Below, piece by piece: positions 23,300 through 34,988 of a stretch of DNA of 64,000 bases; within the stretch, counting starts at the first letter, position 1; every line of letters starts with the position of its first letter. The notes under the pieces were generated by a model that made no database searches, was not told the origin of the DNA, and was given only the letters and a program-made list of their open reading frames with translations. This DNA comes from Stenopsyche tienmushanensis (taxonomy: Eukaryota; Arthropoda; Insecta; Trichoptera; Stenopsychidae): NCBI GenBank assembly GCA_008973525.1, contig WACJ01000375.1, forward strand, positions 62,001 to 126,000, in the 5' to 3' direction. Made by a program: the position numbers and the translations under genes.

Positions 23300-23770
23300 A
23301 TATCTGTAACGTTGAGGCGGGGGTGCTCTCCGCCCGCGTCAGAATGACCGCGCTAGTGTACGGGTCCGTTCTTCTATCGGGCCGTGATGTTTTTGGCGAA
23401 TGGGTGGGAATAGACGGTATCGAATAGAAAGACTTTCTTCTCTAAAGAACTATTTATTCCCCACGAGAGAGAGAGAGAGTGAGAGAACTGACTGGGGGAG
23501 GGACGACCTCCCACAGCCAAGGCTAACGTGTCACTGCCCAACGGACAACGGTGCACACGCAAGAAGTGATTGGTCTGTATGCAGGTGCAATGTCTCCGCA
23601 GGGCCACAAGAGATGGCACTGTTAAAATAACACATTGCACCTGAAGAGAGACGGAAGATTTCGCTGTTAATTTGAAGAATTAAATCTGTTCAGACTGACA
23701 GCGCTATTGCGTGGGGTTGTTAAATCGCCCACGCCAAACAACAAACCACCAAATACTCAATATTGACGAC
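23300..23770. other. GC-rich block with a (GA)n tract and 12-bp inverted repeat
   Basis: It opens with GGCGGGGGTGCTCTCCGCCC and holds a GA-rich microsatellite (about 23,465-23,485) and a perfect inverted repeat, CAGGTGCAATGT (23,582-23,593) with ACATTGCACCTG (23,632-23,643). The two small frames on opposite strands (23,374-23,640 and 23,400-23,630) show no motif. GA tracts often bind GAGA-type factors in insects, so a promoter or insulator is possible; a retrotransposon LTR is the other reading. Confidence 0.33.
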
Positions 23771-25045
23771 ACTTGATTTTAATATAAGACACTGTTAAGC
23801 AAGAAACAGCTATAGCTTTGTGGTAAGACGTTAATGTGATTTCCGTTATATTTGTTCTCAAATATTAATATAGGTGATCATCATAAAAGACTTTCCGTAG
23901 AAAAAATAATATGTTGATTTCTCACTTCATTATTACAAAACAGTCACTCAAAGGCGATATTTTATAACTTCATTAGGTGTCTTAGCATTTACTTTTTCAG
24001 ATCCAGAAAATTAGGGTAAATTCGGTTGGAAACGATTGACATGGTTTAAATGTTGAAGCATCCAATCTCCCAAATTGGTTAGTCCGGTGATTTTTCGAGA
24101 ATCTAAGGTTTAATCTAATATACTAACACTTGGTGAGTAATACAGTAAAGTGATTGATGTAATGTTATAAAAAAATATTTATTCAATGTATTGAAAATAG
24201 TTATTGTTTTGGGGTGAAAGCTATCACATGAAAGCTATCATTTTGTGATAGTGCACCATAGTACGATTTGAAATTTAGCATGTTGATTTAATATTTTTGA
24301 TTATAATGAAAAGATTCTTTGAGGAAAACCTCAAAGAAAATTTGGGCATCGTTCAAGTGCAAAAAAAAAATCCCTTCAAAGATTTATTTTCACTTGAAAT
24401 TAACTTTTTAAGAGATTCAGATTATTATGAACAAAATTTGTTTACAAATTAGGCAGGATGAACTAAAGCTGATTAAAGAATAAGTAATAAGATTACGAAG
24501 TAAAGGTAAAACGGAATCTGGAGTGACTTTCTTGGAGAGGTATCGTGTAATTCCTGAGAAGTTGTGAATATAATTAATGGCATTTTGGGCGGTGGTCTAA
24601 TATTTTGAAGACGATTTCAATTGGTGTTCCTTTGAGTAGCAACCGAACCGTTATTGTACTTATATAGTAGGAGAACTTAAACTCAGTTCAAACTCAATAA
24701 ATTTGCGTGAAAGCTTTAACATGAAAGCTGCACTTTCAAAATTAAGTGCTCTGATTTCGTTTGTAAAATATTTGTTCTGTGGTTTCAAATTTAATTAATT
24801 ATTTAATGAGAATATTACACTGTAATGTGGAGAGAAAGCTGGTTGGAAAAAAAATTATAAAAACATAAAAGACGGGGTTGCCGTGTAAGCCTGTTGATTT
24901 CCCTTTTAACCCTTTTGTCAATAAGCAGGCAGTATCCAAAGTAAGATGTACGCCAAAAATGTTTACATATCCTAACAGATCAGCTGGTGTCACAAAATGT
25001 AAAAAATGATGATCATAGAAGTGAAAATGTTAGGAATGGTAATGT
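23771..25045. other. AT-rich intergenic DNA
   Basis: No supported feature; the minus-strand frame at 24,799-24,993 has no motif. Confidence 0.5.
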
Positions 25046-25049
25046 AGAA

Positions 25050-25143
25050 TTGGCAGAGTCAACGACAAACCTCAAAGAAAATTCCGATTTATATGTAAGA
25101 AATGCGAGGAGCCAGTTTATCAAGAGCATAATCACTCATTTTA
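25050..25143 (+). pseudogene. possible piggyBac-like C-terminal Cys-rich scrap
   Basis: A short frame reads KPQRKFRFICKKCEEPVYQE, then HNHSF, stop, TCHK. The spacing C-x2-C then EH and a later C resembles the Cys/His domain that ends many piggyBac transposases, such as RFxCKxCxxPVCxEH. Only about 30 codons remain and no transposase core was found, so this is a weak call. Confidence 0.25.
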
Positions 25144-25177
25144 AACATGCCATAAAAACGTAAATAAGTGATAATCA

Positions 25178-25585
25178 TTATGAATTTGAAAAAAAATCCT
25201 TATTAAACTTTTTTTCATCCATTTCTATACAAAATGTATTAGGATTTATCCAGATCACTTTCATTGACAGAAGGTAATAGAAACAATCATTGACCGGAGG
25301 GTTGAAGGGAAGGATTTTACAAGAAAATAACGATACTCGGCTGAATGACTCACTCCAAAACATTCTTTCGGTCAAAATCACAAGTAAATTCCGATTCAAC
25401 AATCCACGTGTCTTAACCACCATAGTTTGTTTGTTTACAAAAGCATTCGAATGATCGAATTTTCTAGAAGCGTGGCACAATAACATTTCATTGATAAGAA
25501 CAGCGTCAATTACCTTAAAATTCCATAGCAATTGGGCAATGAAATTGTCTCCGATAAAAATGAATTCGGCAAGATGTATTGATCT
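25178..25585 (-). CDS. open frame of about 135 codons on the minus strand, unidentified
   Basis: The frame is open from about 25,585 down to a stop near 25,178, with an internal ATG at 25,531. Its translation is hydrophobic-rich (FIFIGDNFIAQLLWNFKVID, then AVLINEM) and ends Lys/Asp-rich. I recognise no family, catalytic motif or repeat. The length is about what chance allows in DNA like this, but composition is less biased than in the other long frames. It could be an exon or transposon piece, or nothing. Confidence 0.15.
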   Translation of the reverse strand, partial: RSIHLAEFIFIGDNFIAQLLWNFKVIDAVLINEMLLCHASRKFDHSNAFVNKQTMVVKTRGLLNRNLLVILTERMFWSESFSRVSLFSCKILPFNPPVNDCFYYLLSMKVIWINPNTFCIEMDEKKFNKDFFSNS

Positions 25586-26965
25586 GGACTTTTTTTTACA
25601 ATTTATTCAATGAAATATACTATGAATATTCTAAAAAGGCTAGCTACGGTCTGATATATAAATATTTGATATCCATCAAAATTTTCTCGACTTTTTGAGA
25701 ATTTTATCCGTCGAAAAGAAGGTCGCCTATTATTGTAACATAGCTTATAAAGCTTGATAGTGGAGCGTCTAAAGTTTTATTAGTTTTTAACGAATTATTC
25801 TACTTAATATTCTACACACATAAAACATTTATTAGTTCAGGCAAAGCACTCTAAGTAGTAGGGCTAAAATTTCATCTGCGAATATTAGCATTAACTTTAT
25901 ATAGCCGTAGTTAATCGTTGAATTTACAACGTCTCCTCAACAATTGTTACTTAATAATTGTAGTAATTTACATAATCTGAAATAGCAATGCACTACATTA
26001 GACAATAAAAGATATTGCTGGCGCTAACACTGGGACGTGTTGTATTATGGACATGAAATTAAGGAGCTAAGGCTCCACTTATTCGCTTATTTGAATGAAA
26101 TACCCTGAAATTTTAACGCCCATCAAATTATTTGTCTATGCGCAGAAGCAAAAAGAAGTTTTAAAACATTTGAAAACAATTTTTGACGTATTATAAACAC
26201 TTGGCCTTCAAATTCTCATTTGCACCGTAAGGTTCGACAGGGCGAACTTGTCATAAACAGCTTCAAAAAACACTATTGATTGTTAAAATAAAGGCTTTTT
26301 CTGATCGAGTGATCTTTATGGGAAATGCTATTAGTTACTACATTTGAAAGTATAAATATCCCACTGAAACGTACGTTATTTGGTTGGAAATATTTCATAC
26401 AAAGGACCATATTTTAATTAAAAAGCGATACATTGAACATTGGTTTTAAAGTCTGCTAATTGTTAAAAAAATATGCATTTAATTTTAAAACAATTTCTCA
26501 ACTTAATGGCTAGGGGATAAAAGATAGGTATGCCTTTGTTTTGAGAGTAACGATGCATGTAAAATTTAGTCCTGGTTGTGGGGTAAAGTATCCAAAGGGA
26601 GCTGAAAGTAAAATGTATTTTCCTCGGGGTTTTAAAAGACAACTAAGCAAAACTTGGCAGAGATGGCATTCAATGTTAAATATATCATTATAGCTAAAAT
26701 TGATTTTGCTTTGCGTAAAATTATTTAAAAGTTTATAAGATTGTATAGAAAACAGACAGACACACATCGAATAATTAATATAGTTTTTGAATGTTTCTAC
26801 GAATACTGATTTACAATGTAATTTCTTATGATTTTGAATGGTAATAATTAGGTATTATCTTAAACAATTTTAATATGTCTATTCGGTTAACCAGTGGAAA
26901 TTTATATATATAATATTGAAGTCCAGGCAAAATTAAATTATTATTTTTTAAATGAAGAAGACACT
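25586..26965. other. AT-rich intergenic DNA
   Basis: No supported feature; the minus frame at 26,510-26,767 has no motif. Confidence 0.5.
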
Positions 26966-26967
26966 TG

Positions 26968-28591
26968 TCTATATAAAAATCAATATCTCATGGATGTCTG
27001 TCCGGCGTCCGATCGGCTTTGTTAAGGTAAATAAAGCCTTTAGTCAACTATGCCGAGAGGCGGTAATACCATAGCCGGTGGCGGCTCTGGTGAAGTGAAG
27101 CGCTTGGTCGCGTTCGGCCTACAATTCTTCTTCGAAACACAAATTCACCATGACGTGTCGCAACGGTACTAGGTTTTTAGTGAAAATAATTGATTGATAG
27201 TATCATCGAAGCTACAGTTTGAATTGAAAATTTTCAAGAAGAAGAGGTTGTGTCTCAATTATTTCGACTGATATGCTATTCGAATTGAAATGCGTGCAGT
27301 TTTCAGTGTTAGCATCAACAAAACAGAAACACATAGGGTATGCGTGCATGCTTCTCACATGGATAGCTGTATGTGGGCTGCTCACGCCCACATCATTTAT
27401 TACCAGACGGTGCACATCATCCGGAAAAATATTTTGAATCTAAAAGCATTTCATTAGCACGGCATAAGCATAATCTTTGGGACGAATATAACAACAACAT
27501 GGGGAGCCTCCTCTGACCAGAGCTGTGTGACTAATCCCTCTATTCGGGAGCATGCCAGCCCGCGAGAAAAGTGCACAGCATGGTGCAAAACTGTGAAATT
27601 AAAATTCCATGTTTGCAAGGACACGCTCCTTCTCCACATCTTGCGGCCGTTTGCGCTCTGAGCGCGGGGGGAAGTTAGCTAAATATTTTAATTTTAGTTT
27701 GAAATTCTAGGATTGGATAAATATATAGATAAAAATTGTTTAAAATTTAAATAGAAAAAAATAATTATACAAATATATGTTGTATAGGGTAGGGAAGAGT
27801 TTTGAGTCTCACTTGCGGCCTCGAAAAAAAGGGTGAGAGCCCACTAACTGTTACCGGTCGCAAGGAAGGGCCTCTTTCACCCGATGGAGATCGTAGAAAG
27901 CCCCGAAAATGCATTTTCCCCCAAAACTTTTACAAAAAGCCCTACCCTAAAATTAGAAGGAATGAATTTCGGACCACTGACACTTTCGAACGCCTCGCGA
28001 TCGGACGCCATGCCCAAACATGTCCAAAGAACATGGTCTGCGTCCATGAACGGATCTCCGCATGTACACTCCGAAGTTGTTGAAAGCCCAAACCTAACCA
28101 ACGAATCCCCAACTATCCCGTGTCCCGTGAGAAACTGAGACGTCCAGTGACCCGGGATGGCCCAGTGACGATCTGAAGCGATGGAAATCGAAAAAAGAAG
28201 AAACTCTGCATTCAACGGATGAAACGGCGGCACTAGCATATCCAGTACTTGGCTACCAATTTTATCGAAAATTAAGGCACCAATAACCAAGAAAAAAGAA
28301 CTGAAAGTGCAAACAATCTACCACGAAGCGACGGCAATGCATAGCCCAACATAGCACTGGACGGAGGATACTCACAAAGAGCATCACGCGTCCATGAGTC
28401 CGACAGGAGACTCAAAATATCGGAAAAATATATATTTAAAATCTTAATGTACCTCTCAAATAATTACTAAGCGCGATTGTATACCAGTTTTTCAGTGTAA
28501 TTAAAAACATATAAAATCATTCCAATAAACTGAATACATACACTTTATATCTTTAAATGTGGCATTGCAACGCATGCCGGGTATTCGCTAG
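26968..28591 (+). mobile_element. Helitron-like element carrying foreign sequence
   Basis: The left end reads TCTATATAAAAATCAATATC, a TC start plus the AT-rich wording also seen at 29,856. The right end is a hairpin, GGCATTGC-AAC-GCATGCC (28,561-28,578, one bulged T), then nine bases and CTAG followed by T (28,588-28,592). Helitrons start with TC, end in CTRR with a hairpin about 10 bases inside, and insert between A and T; the base before TC here is G, so the 5' site is imperfect. No Rep/helicase sequence was seen, so it would be non-autonomous. Its interior is unusually GC-rich in places (27,000-27,180, 27,480-27,670, 27,800-28,400) and includes an antisense non-LTR fragment. Confidence 0.66.
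27850..28290 (-). pseudogene. non-LTR retrotransposon C-terminal fragment (R1/Jockey-type)
   Basis: Minus-strand frame open from 28,290 to 27,877. The key part reads WTSQFLTGHGIVGDSLVRFG, then CTCGDPFMDADHVLWTC, the FLTGHG...RFGL...CxCG...DADHVLxxC signature found after the RNase H region of insect non-LTR elements. It continues DREAFESVSG. RT and RNase H cores are absent. The fragment lies on the opposite strand inside the Helitron-like element, either captured or inserted. The plus-strand frames at 27,802-28,138 are shadows. It differs from the R1-type end at 11.2 kb, which has TGYGCF. Confidence 0.87.
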
Positions 28592-29398
28592 TATACAATA
28601 AAATAATTTCATCATTCAAAATCAGATTTGGCTATTTCATTTCAGTCCGCTGATAGCATGAATGGATTATTATAATTTAGTATATCCGAAATGTTGAATT
28701 TTAATTACATTTTCCCAGAAGTTTTACTGGAAAAATATTTTCAAAGTAATTTCTGAAACCACAGTATAAATATAGCAATCAAATAAACAGAAGAATAAAA
28801 TGGGTATTGCGTGTTATTTTTTGAGCGCTCCTTCGCATTAATGATGCATCAGCAATTGAATTTGTACTCTAATTCAGAATAAAATAATTATTTCAGCACA
28901 AAGGTTTATGCTTAACGATTTTTAACCTTAAATTAAAAATATCTACTGCTCAACACAGCATGTATTAAAATTGAAGGGGTGTGTTCATAGAAAAATATTA
29001 TTAACAACTTGTTCTTGTGGTATAATTAGCAGTTATGATCATGTAAATGCGGCTTTATGTTTGTAAAAGTGTTCGTAGGTCCATTAAGAATTAATACGAT
29101 AAGGTTGCAACTATTTATTGCCATTGAAGCATCACGCAAAATATTCGATTGCTGTCCCAAAACACGCCTATCTTTAATTATCTTTTTATATCTAAATATC
29201 TTTTTGATTGAAAAAAATTTCAATTAGAAAATCTACTCTACTAACATTTATCATAGCAGATGTAAGAGAATCGATATAATTGCTTTTCGCCTCTTTCGGG
29301 TCATTATCCCACGCTGGCAAATATAGTAATGGTAAACGATTATTTATATATATAAGATATTCATTCAGAAAAAACTGAGCATTCAATCGCGTTTAAGT
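28592..29398. other. AT-rich intergenic DNA
   Basis: No supported feature; the two minus-strand frames here lack motifs. Confidence 0.5.
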
Positions 29399-29399
29399 T

Positions 29400-29668
29400 A
29401 TTTTTTATTCCAATATTTCGGACACACAATAACAGTTATTCCTTGACAATGGACCTGATGGGGATATATACAATATGGGTGAATTAAAATCACAATATAA
29501 TAATATATAGAGATTTTGAAATTTACGCGAGTCATATTTTTATTAATTTAATTTTAAAATATTGAAAAAACTTGGTATTCGATCGCATTTTTAATTTTTT
29601 TTAAAGGCAAAATTATAATTAAATTTTTACCTTTATTTCGAACCATCTATCGGGTATGATAAAATCTT
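29400..29668 (-). repeat. Penelope-like or retrozyme-like repeat, copy 2
   Basis: Shares the ordered landmarks of the 8,690-8,966 repeat on the minus strand (TTCGAAATAAAGGTAAAAA, GCGATCGAATACC, AATAACTGTTATT, TGTCCGAAATATTGG). The hairpin seen in copy 1 is absent. CATTGTCAAGGAATAACTG in its second half recalls the dyad-rich ends of such elements. Confidence 0.5.
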
Positions 29669-29855
29669 TAACAATATAAGTACAGGATGATTATAAATTC
29701 TATACATAATTTTTTTTATATAGCAAATCATATTTTAGTCGCAAATAATGGGTTCTTCGTGGAAATGTCCTTGAAAACGCATTGCAAAAAAATTAATAGT
29801 AATTCATGATTAATATTCAGTAAAGTAACTCCAATTAATTACTATTTCTTTAAAA

Positions 29856-30290
29856 TCTTATATATAAAAATGAATCTCTGCGCTGCCATACCGTTCATCG
29901 AGTTGCAATAAAACTTCGTCACATAAGCATAGTCTAATATACAAAAAATAAAATTTGTTTGTTTGTATTTTATGCGCTACCATATCGTTCATTCGATTAC
30001 GATAAAACTTTGTCAAATTATTGTTTGCACTTTTTCAAATAATATAAGTATAGTATAATTAACTTGCAGTAGATTTAATATTTAAAAATCAATGTTTGTA
30101 TTTTTGATAAATATATATCACTTATACTTATCCCTTTTATAATATATATTTCAATTTCAATAAATATTTTCATTATCGGAAAGGAAATAAATTAAATTTT
30201 TTCTATCACTCCTAGATAACTCTTTCAAATTTCAAACAATATTTTTAGAATTATTACTGCTGTGGCAGCAACACGCTGGGTACCATCTAG
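29856..30290 (+). mobile_element. short non-autonomous Helitron-like element
   Basis: The 5' end is A then TCTTATATATAAAAATGAAT; the 3' end is CAGC-AACAC-GCTG, eight bases, CTAG, then T. Insertion between A and T, a terminal TC, a subterminal hairpin and CTAG all match Helitron rules. The 435-bp interior has no frame and includes an imperfect 42-bp direct repeat (29,880-29,921 and 29,974-30,015, both starting GCGCT and ending TTYGTCA). Confidence 0.75.
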
Positions 30291-32920
30291 TTTCTAATAA
30301 TATTAAGAATGTATCAATTTGTATATAATACAATCAACAGGGGGAAAAAAAATCATTTTAAAGCTGCATTATAATTTGAATAACCATAACGCCATGGACA
30401 CATTATTCAACCTTTGTGAAGATTAGTTTGTGATTTGTCTCTTTCGTCGTATTATATGAAGTAATAGCTTAGTTTATAAAGCGATTTACAAGAAACGGAT
30501 ATATATTTTTGGAATATTGGAGACAATTGGAGTTAAATTCTGGATTGGAAAATATATAAATTCTGCGATTCAGGAAAAACTATTAACGATGAAAAAAGCC
30601 AAGAAAGAAAGAATACCTACTGTCTTTTTAACAAAAAATCCATGAGATTTAGATTTGTTAAATATCGAGTTAATTTTTGGGTCAAAATTAAATGAAAAAT
30701 ATGATTTTTGCATTTTGTTTTAAATTTCAACAGGCCATACATATGTAATGGTGCTGTCTTCTCAAAAAACCACATTTGCAATTCTATGGTTTGTATGCGT
30801 TTAGAGTTAGGTCATCTTTATTCTATATTATTGTACATTGATGTTCATACCCCAGTCATCCAAACTATGATCTGAATAAATACTTTTCCAGGTCATTGGA
30901 TGTTATTAATTATAAGCGGACTTGCTCTTCAATTTTAAAGCTTCTATTTTTTATTCATCCGCTCTTGAATTGGAAAACCTTCGAAACTATTGCTTCACAA
31001 TTTTCAGAATACGGCAAAAGGTCGACAATTTTTTGAGAGATATGTGTATGTGGAACCATTACTGGGTAAAGTGTTGTTATATGCAAACATTTTGTTCAAA
31101 CACCAGCGTTTGCAAACAATAGTCGTTTAGGTTATGCCATTCAAATACAACGTAATCCCATTGTAGTACATTGCGAATGTCCCTTCTATTTTTTATTGAA
31201 ATAAAATGCTTTTAGTGGTTTAAAGACTTTATAATGAGCATATTGGTATCAACGTATGGATATCTTACACTGGACAATTGGTCTTGTAAACAAATTATTT
31301 TATAATTGATTAGCGATAAAGCCCACGTCTCTAGCAGTTCAAAGATGTTTATTAATCGCTTTAAATTATATATTGGAAATCTTTACTTATATTCATCTAG
31401 CGATTGATTTCTTACATTTGTTGTTCGGTTAATTTATTCCGTTAATATATTTTTTAACTTATTGAACTGTACCAGCAGAATTAAAGTATTTTTATTGAAT
31501 TAAAAGATGTTCGAGTCAGCTTGCACCGACTTTAATCAACGGGCAACGTTTTGCCTTAACTTGGTTTACCGCCAATTACCACAAACTTTAGTGACATTCC
31601 GTGAAAGCCTTTTCGAGAAAATGGAAAATTATCTTCATAATCTTATTTTTGACTCAAATGAATTTATGGGCACTTTTAAACAACAAAAATATTTGTAAAC
31701 AGTATTTAAAAAAAATCAATACTTATGATGTTAGACCGTCAGGTATAATATTTGCATTGAGTCATATGTTCAACTTTGTCAGCATCTTATTTAAAGTTGG
31801 AATTAAATTATGATATTATTTTTTTTTTAAAGCTATTACACATATTTTTTATCATCTTTTTAGATCATTTTGTGCGTTAAAACATATAAAGAATATTTTT
31901 TTTTATTATTAAAGCTCACATTTTGAAATATTTTTGAAAGCTTGAAAAAAACAAAATGTTTGGCTTATGCAAAAATTCTTTAGAAAAAGCTCTATTATTC
32001 GATCAAAATCATTCAGCGAAACTGGCGCTCAGAAGCTCCCAACGACAATTTAAATTCTCAGATTGCACTCTCGTAAGCGAGTTGGCAGAATTTTTCAGTT
32101 AAACGATCTCAATCAAAGTTTCCAAAAGCAGTGTTTCAGCGTCAAGCTAAATTGCTGACAGTTAAAACTTATCTTAACCGATAAAATTGCGAAGGATTTG
32201 TTAGTTGGAGCGCCCAACTTGGGGAATTACTGTATAATATCCATTCAAGAGACTCGCAGGATGGAAGAAAGCTCTCCCAATAAAATGACACTTTACACTT
32301 CATTTTACAAGACTTTTCTTTAAAGAAAAATACTATGCCTTTATTTGTAAGAAATAAATTCAATTGTTACATTTACTTGAAAAATAAACAAGTAAAAAAA
32401 TTGCTAACTCCCTAAAGAAACTAAAATTCTAAACAAAATTAAGGAAATTACAATTAAAATTTTGTTTTACTGTGTTTGAAAACAGCATGGCGAGTCCATA
32501 AAATTCTATAGACATCAGGTAATGATAATTATAAAAGGAAAGAAAGATTATGGCACAGTGCAACGAGAAGAGCTCTAATATGAATGTTGGCGATGCTGCT
32601 TCAATTAAAAATAACACATTTTTTTGTAAATGAAGCCTCAATCTCAATCAAAAAGTAAAAATATACATAGGCCTAGCACAACACGATTGATACATTACGG
32701 CATATTTGTGACATGATAAATAACCACAATGATAAATTGATAAACAATTATCATCTGAAGATTATATTCATCTAATGATTTTGTTCCTAGTAGAGGATTA
32801 TGCCGATTTTTTTCGCAATTTCTCATTTCATAATAAAAATAATCGACGAGAAATTTCGTCAATTGACATAGAATCATAGAAGCAATAAATAGCTTTAGAA
32901 TTCGCCGAAATTATATAAAA
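30291..32920. other. AT-rich intergenic DNA
   Basis: About 2.6 kb without a supported gene or repeat. Small frames on both strands have no recognisable motif. Confidence 0.55.
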
Positions 32921-32925
32921 ATAAG

Positions 32926-33290
32926 GGCTACACACCGGACCAGATATCCAGTGTGGATCAGATTATACTAGAAAAAGATGCCCCCTCGAAACTACACATC
33001 AAAAACCGAAAATCATGTGAAGCAATTCAAAGGTGCAAAGATAATGCAACAAAATTTAAAACATTTAAATGTTGAAGTATTATTTTTACCACCAAACACT
33101 ACGTCTATAACACAGTGCTTAGACGAAGGAATGATTTCAAGATTTAAGGCATGTTATATTCTTCGAGCATTTGAAAAAATATTAGGTGATTGCGATCAAG
33201 ATGAGAAGTTGAACAATTATTATACATCCTTGGGGAAAAAAATGGAAATTGTGTCGATATGGTTTTTGCATCTGTTAACGAAATAAAATA
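32926..33290 (+). pseudogene. Tigger/pogo-type transposase relic
   Basis: In one frame YTPDQISSVDQI matches the Tigger step YTPDQIYNVDETG that carries the first catalytic Asp. After a frameshift PPRNYTSKTEN follows, as in LPxKTYxSKxE. The sequence then jumps to LKHLNVEVLFLPPNTTSITQ, CLDEGMISRFKACY, the LPPNTTSxxQPxDQGxIxxxK motif holding the third acidic residue. The part with the second Asp (DNxxxH) is deleted, and ETG is altered to QII. The preserved frame from 32,978 to 33,286 makes this look like a small protein, but it is a shortened transposase. Confidence 0.88.
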
Positions 33291-33945
33291 ATCAACTTTA
33301 AGTGCTCGTTGGGAAAAAAATAGCCAGAAGTAGTCCCCAAAAATGTATCTAACCAACTACCATTTATCGTAAAATATTAGAGTTAGAGTTCTATGATGAT
33401 GAAAACCCACAACCGATCTCATAAAACAGTCGAACATATAGAATTGACAGTGATGTTGAATGAGCGATCTATTATATGTGTTTTTAAAGTTTTTTCAATA
33501 AATCTTTAAATTTATACTTTGTTTGATAAAAAAATGAAATATATTAAAAAAAAACTTCGATATTTTTTGGAAAGCAAATAGTATTTTTGTATGAAGTTCT
33601 AGCCTCGTAAAACACGAATTTATACTAGAGGACATTTTGGTAAAACTATATTGTTATACGAGGTCCAGGTATATTGCATTCTTATCTTCTCATACAAAAT
33701 AATTCACAGATATGCCAATGCGAATGAATTTTACTTTTTCTTTCGTGACTCATTTAACCGTGATAATTGGCCTATCTGGCTAAGGATCATCTTCTCAAGG
33801 AAGAAGATGCATCAAATGGAAATATTGTGCATCCATTTTTGGGACTAATCATGTAAACTTTTATCTTGAAGCAAATTAATTAAAAATTTAATATTTAATT
33901 CATCGAATCAATGGTGACAGTGATAATTTGATTATTTTGAAATGG
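33291..33945. other. AT-rich intergenic DNA
   Basis: No supported feature. A GATCATCTTCT/AAGAAGATGCATC near-inverted repeat lies at about 33,786-33,814. Confidence 0.5.
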
Positions 33946-33949
33946 ATTC

Positions 33950-34058
33950 TAAGATCAAATTAGATGCATCAAAATTTATCAACATCATCGAGGCAGCGGA
34001 GTAATCGTCCCCTTTCGAATTAATAACGCGGTTTGCTTTGTTAATTCGATTTATTTGC
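33950..34058. other. short complex block next to the TTAA element
   Basis: Contains GAGGCAGCGGAGTAATCG and TTCGAATTAATAACGCGG, wording richer than the flanks, and TAAT cores. It directly abuts the TTAA element, which may have split a larger block. Candidate regulatory fragment only. Confidence 0.25.
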
Positions 34059-34062
34059 TTAA

Positions 34063-34984
34063 GGCGTCTTCTCACTTTAGGCGCATCAAAAATAGGCTAT
34101 TTTCGGGATTTTTTTTCGAGGATTTTCGCTAAAAATTTTGGGATAAAATGGATCTTATGTAATAAACACATCTTTCAAGTACATGAAAAAAAAATATTTT
34201 TATATTTTTGAACAATTATTATAATAAAACAGTAGCATCGAAAAGCCCGTGTAAAAATGTTATGTTCGTGGCTCGTTGATGGTATCTCCGAGATGGGTCA
34301 TTTAAAACAAAAAAAATAAAACAGTTTTAGATTCAATATATCAGTGGCTATAGCGCATATCATCAGATTTTTGATATTCGTGAAAATAACAAAATGGAGC
34401 ACGTTTTTCGAAAAAGTAAAAAAAACGCGTTTTCTTTGCAGTTTTTTGTAAAAAAAAATTACTTTAAATCAAAATTTCAAAAATCTGATGATATGCGCTA
34501 TAGCTATAGCTATGAAGAATATGTCATTCAAATTTCATGACAATCGGCCGGATAGTTTCCGAAATTTCATCAACAAGCCACCGAAAAACCTTGTTTTGAG
34601 ATAAACGCGTTTAAAGTTTTGGTTGCAGAAAAATTGCTCAGACACAGCTGTTGAAACATTCGTTGTTATTTTGGGTATTTCCTCCGAAGATCTTCATAAA
34701 TTGGTTTCAAAACCCCGTGAACATCCTCAGCTAGAGCAGGAGGATGTTTAAAAGTTTCCATCTTATTGTTTTTCACCACTTTCTTGTACTTGCACTATGT
34801 GTCTGAACAATACGTATGCAGCTGGGTGCTCTCAGGTAGTCACCTAACGGTCGCCCAAAAATGTAGTTAGACTCGTCCGATCTTTATGAAATTTCGATAT
34901 AACATTTTTGAAGATATGTACCTTCAAAATTTAAAAAAAAAAATAAAAATCGATTTTTTTAAATTTGTAAAGTGAGAAGACGCC
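34063..34984. mobile_element. TTAA-flanked non-autonomous DNA transposon, both ends intact
   Basis: GGCGTCTTCTCACTTTA (34,063-34,079) is perfectly repeated in inverse at 34,968-34,984, and TTAA flanks both (34,059-34,062; 34,985-34,988). Inside, a 28-bp perfect inverted repeat (34,347-34,374 with 34,477-34,504) can form a long stem with a 102-base loop. No transposase frame is present. The end is laid out like the two other TTAA elements here (TTAAGG, then 11-14 bases, then TTTAG plus a GC-rich string), so I place it in the same Kolobok-like group. PiggyBac also uses TTAA and cannot be ruled out. Confidence 0.85.
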
Positions 34985-34988
34985 TTAA

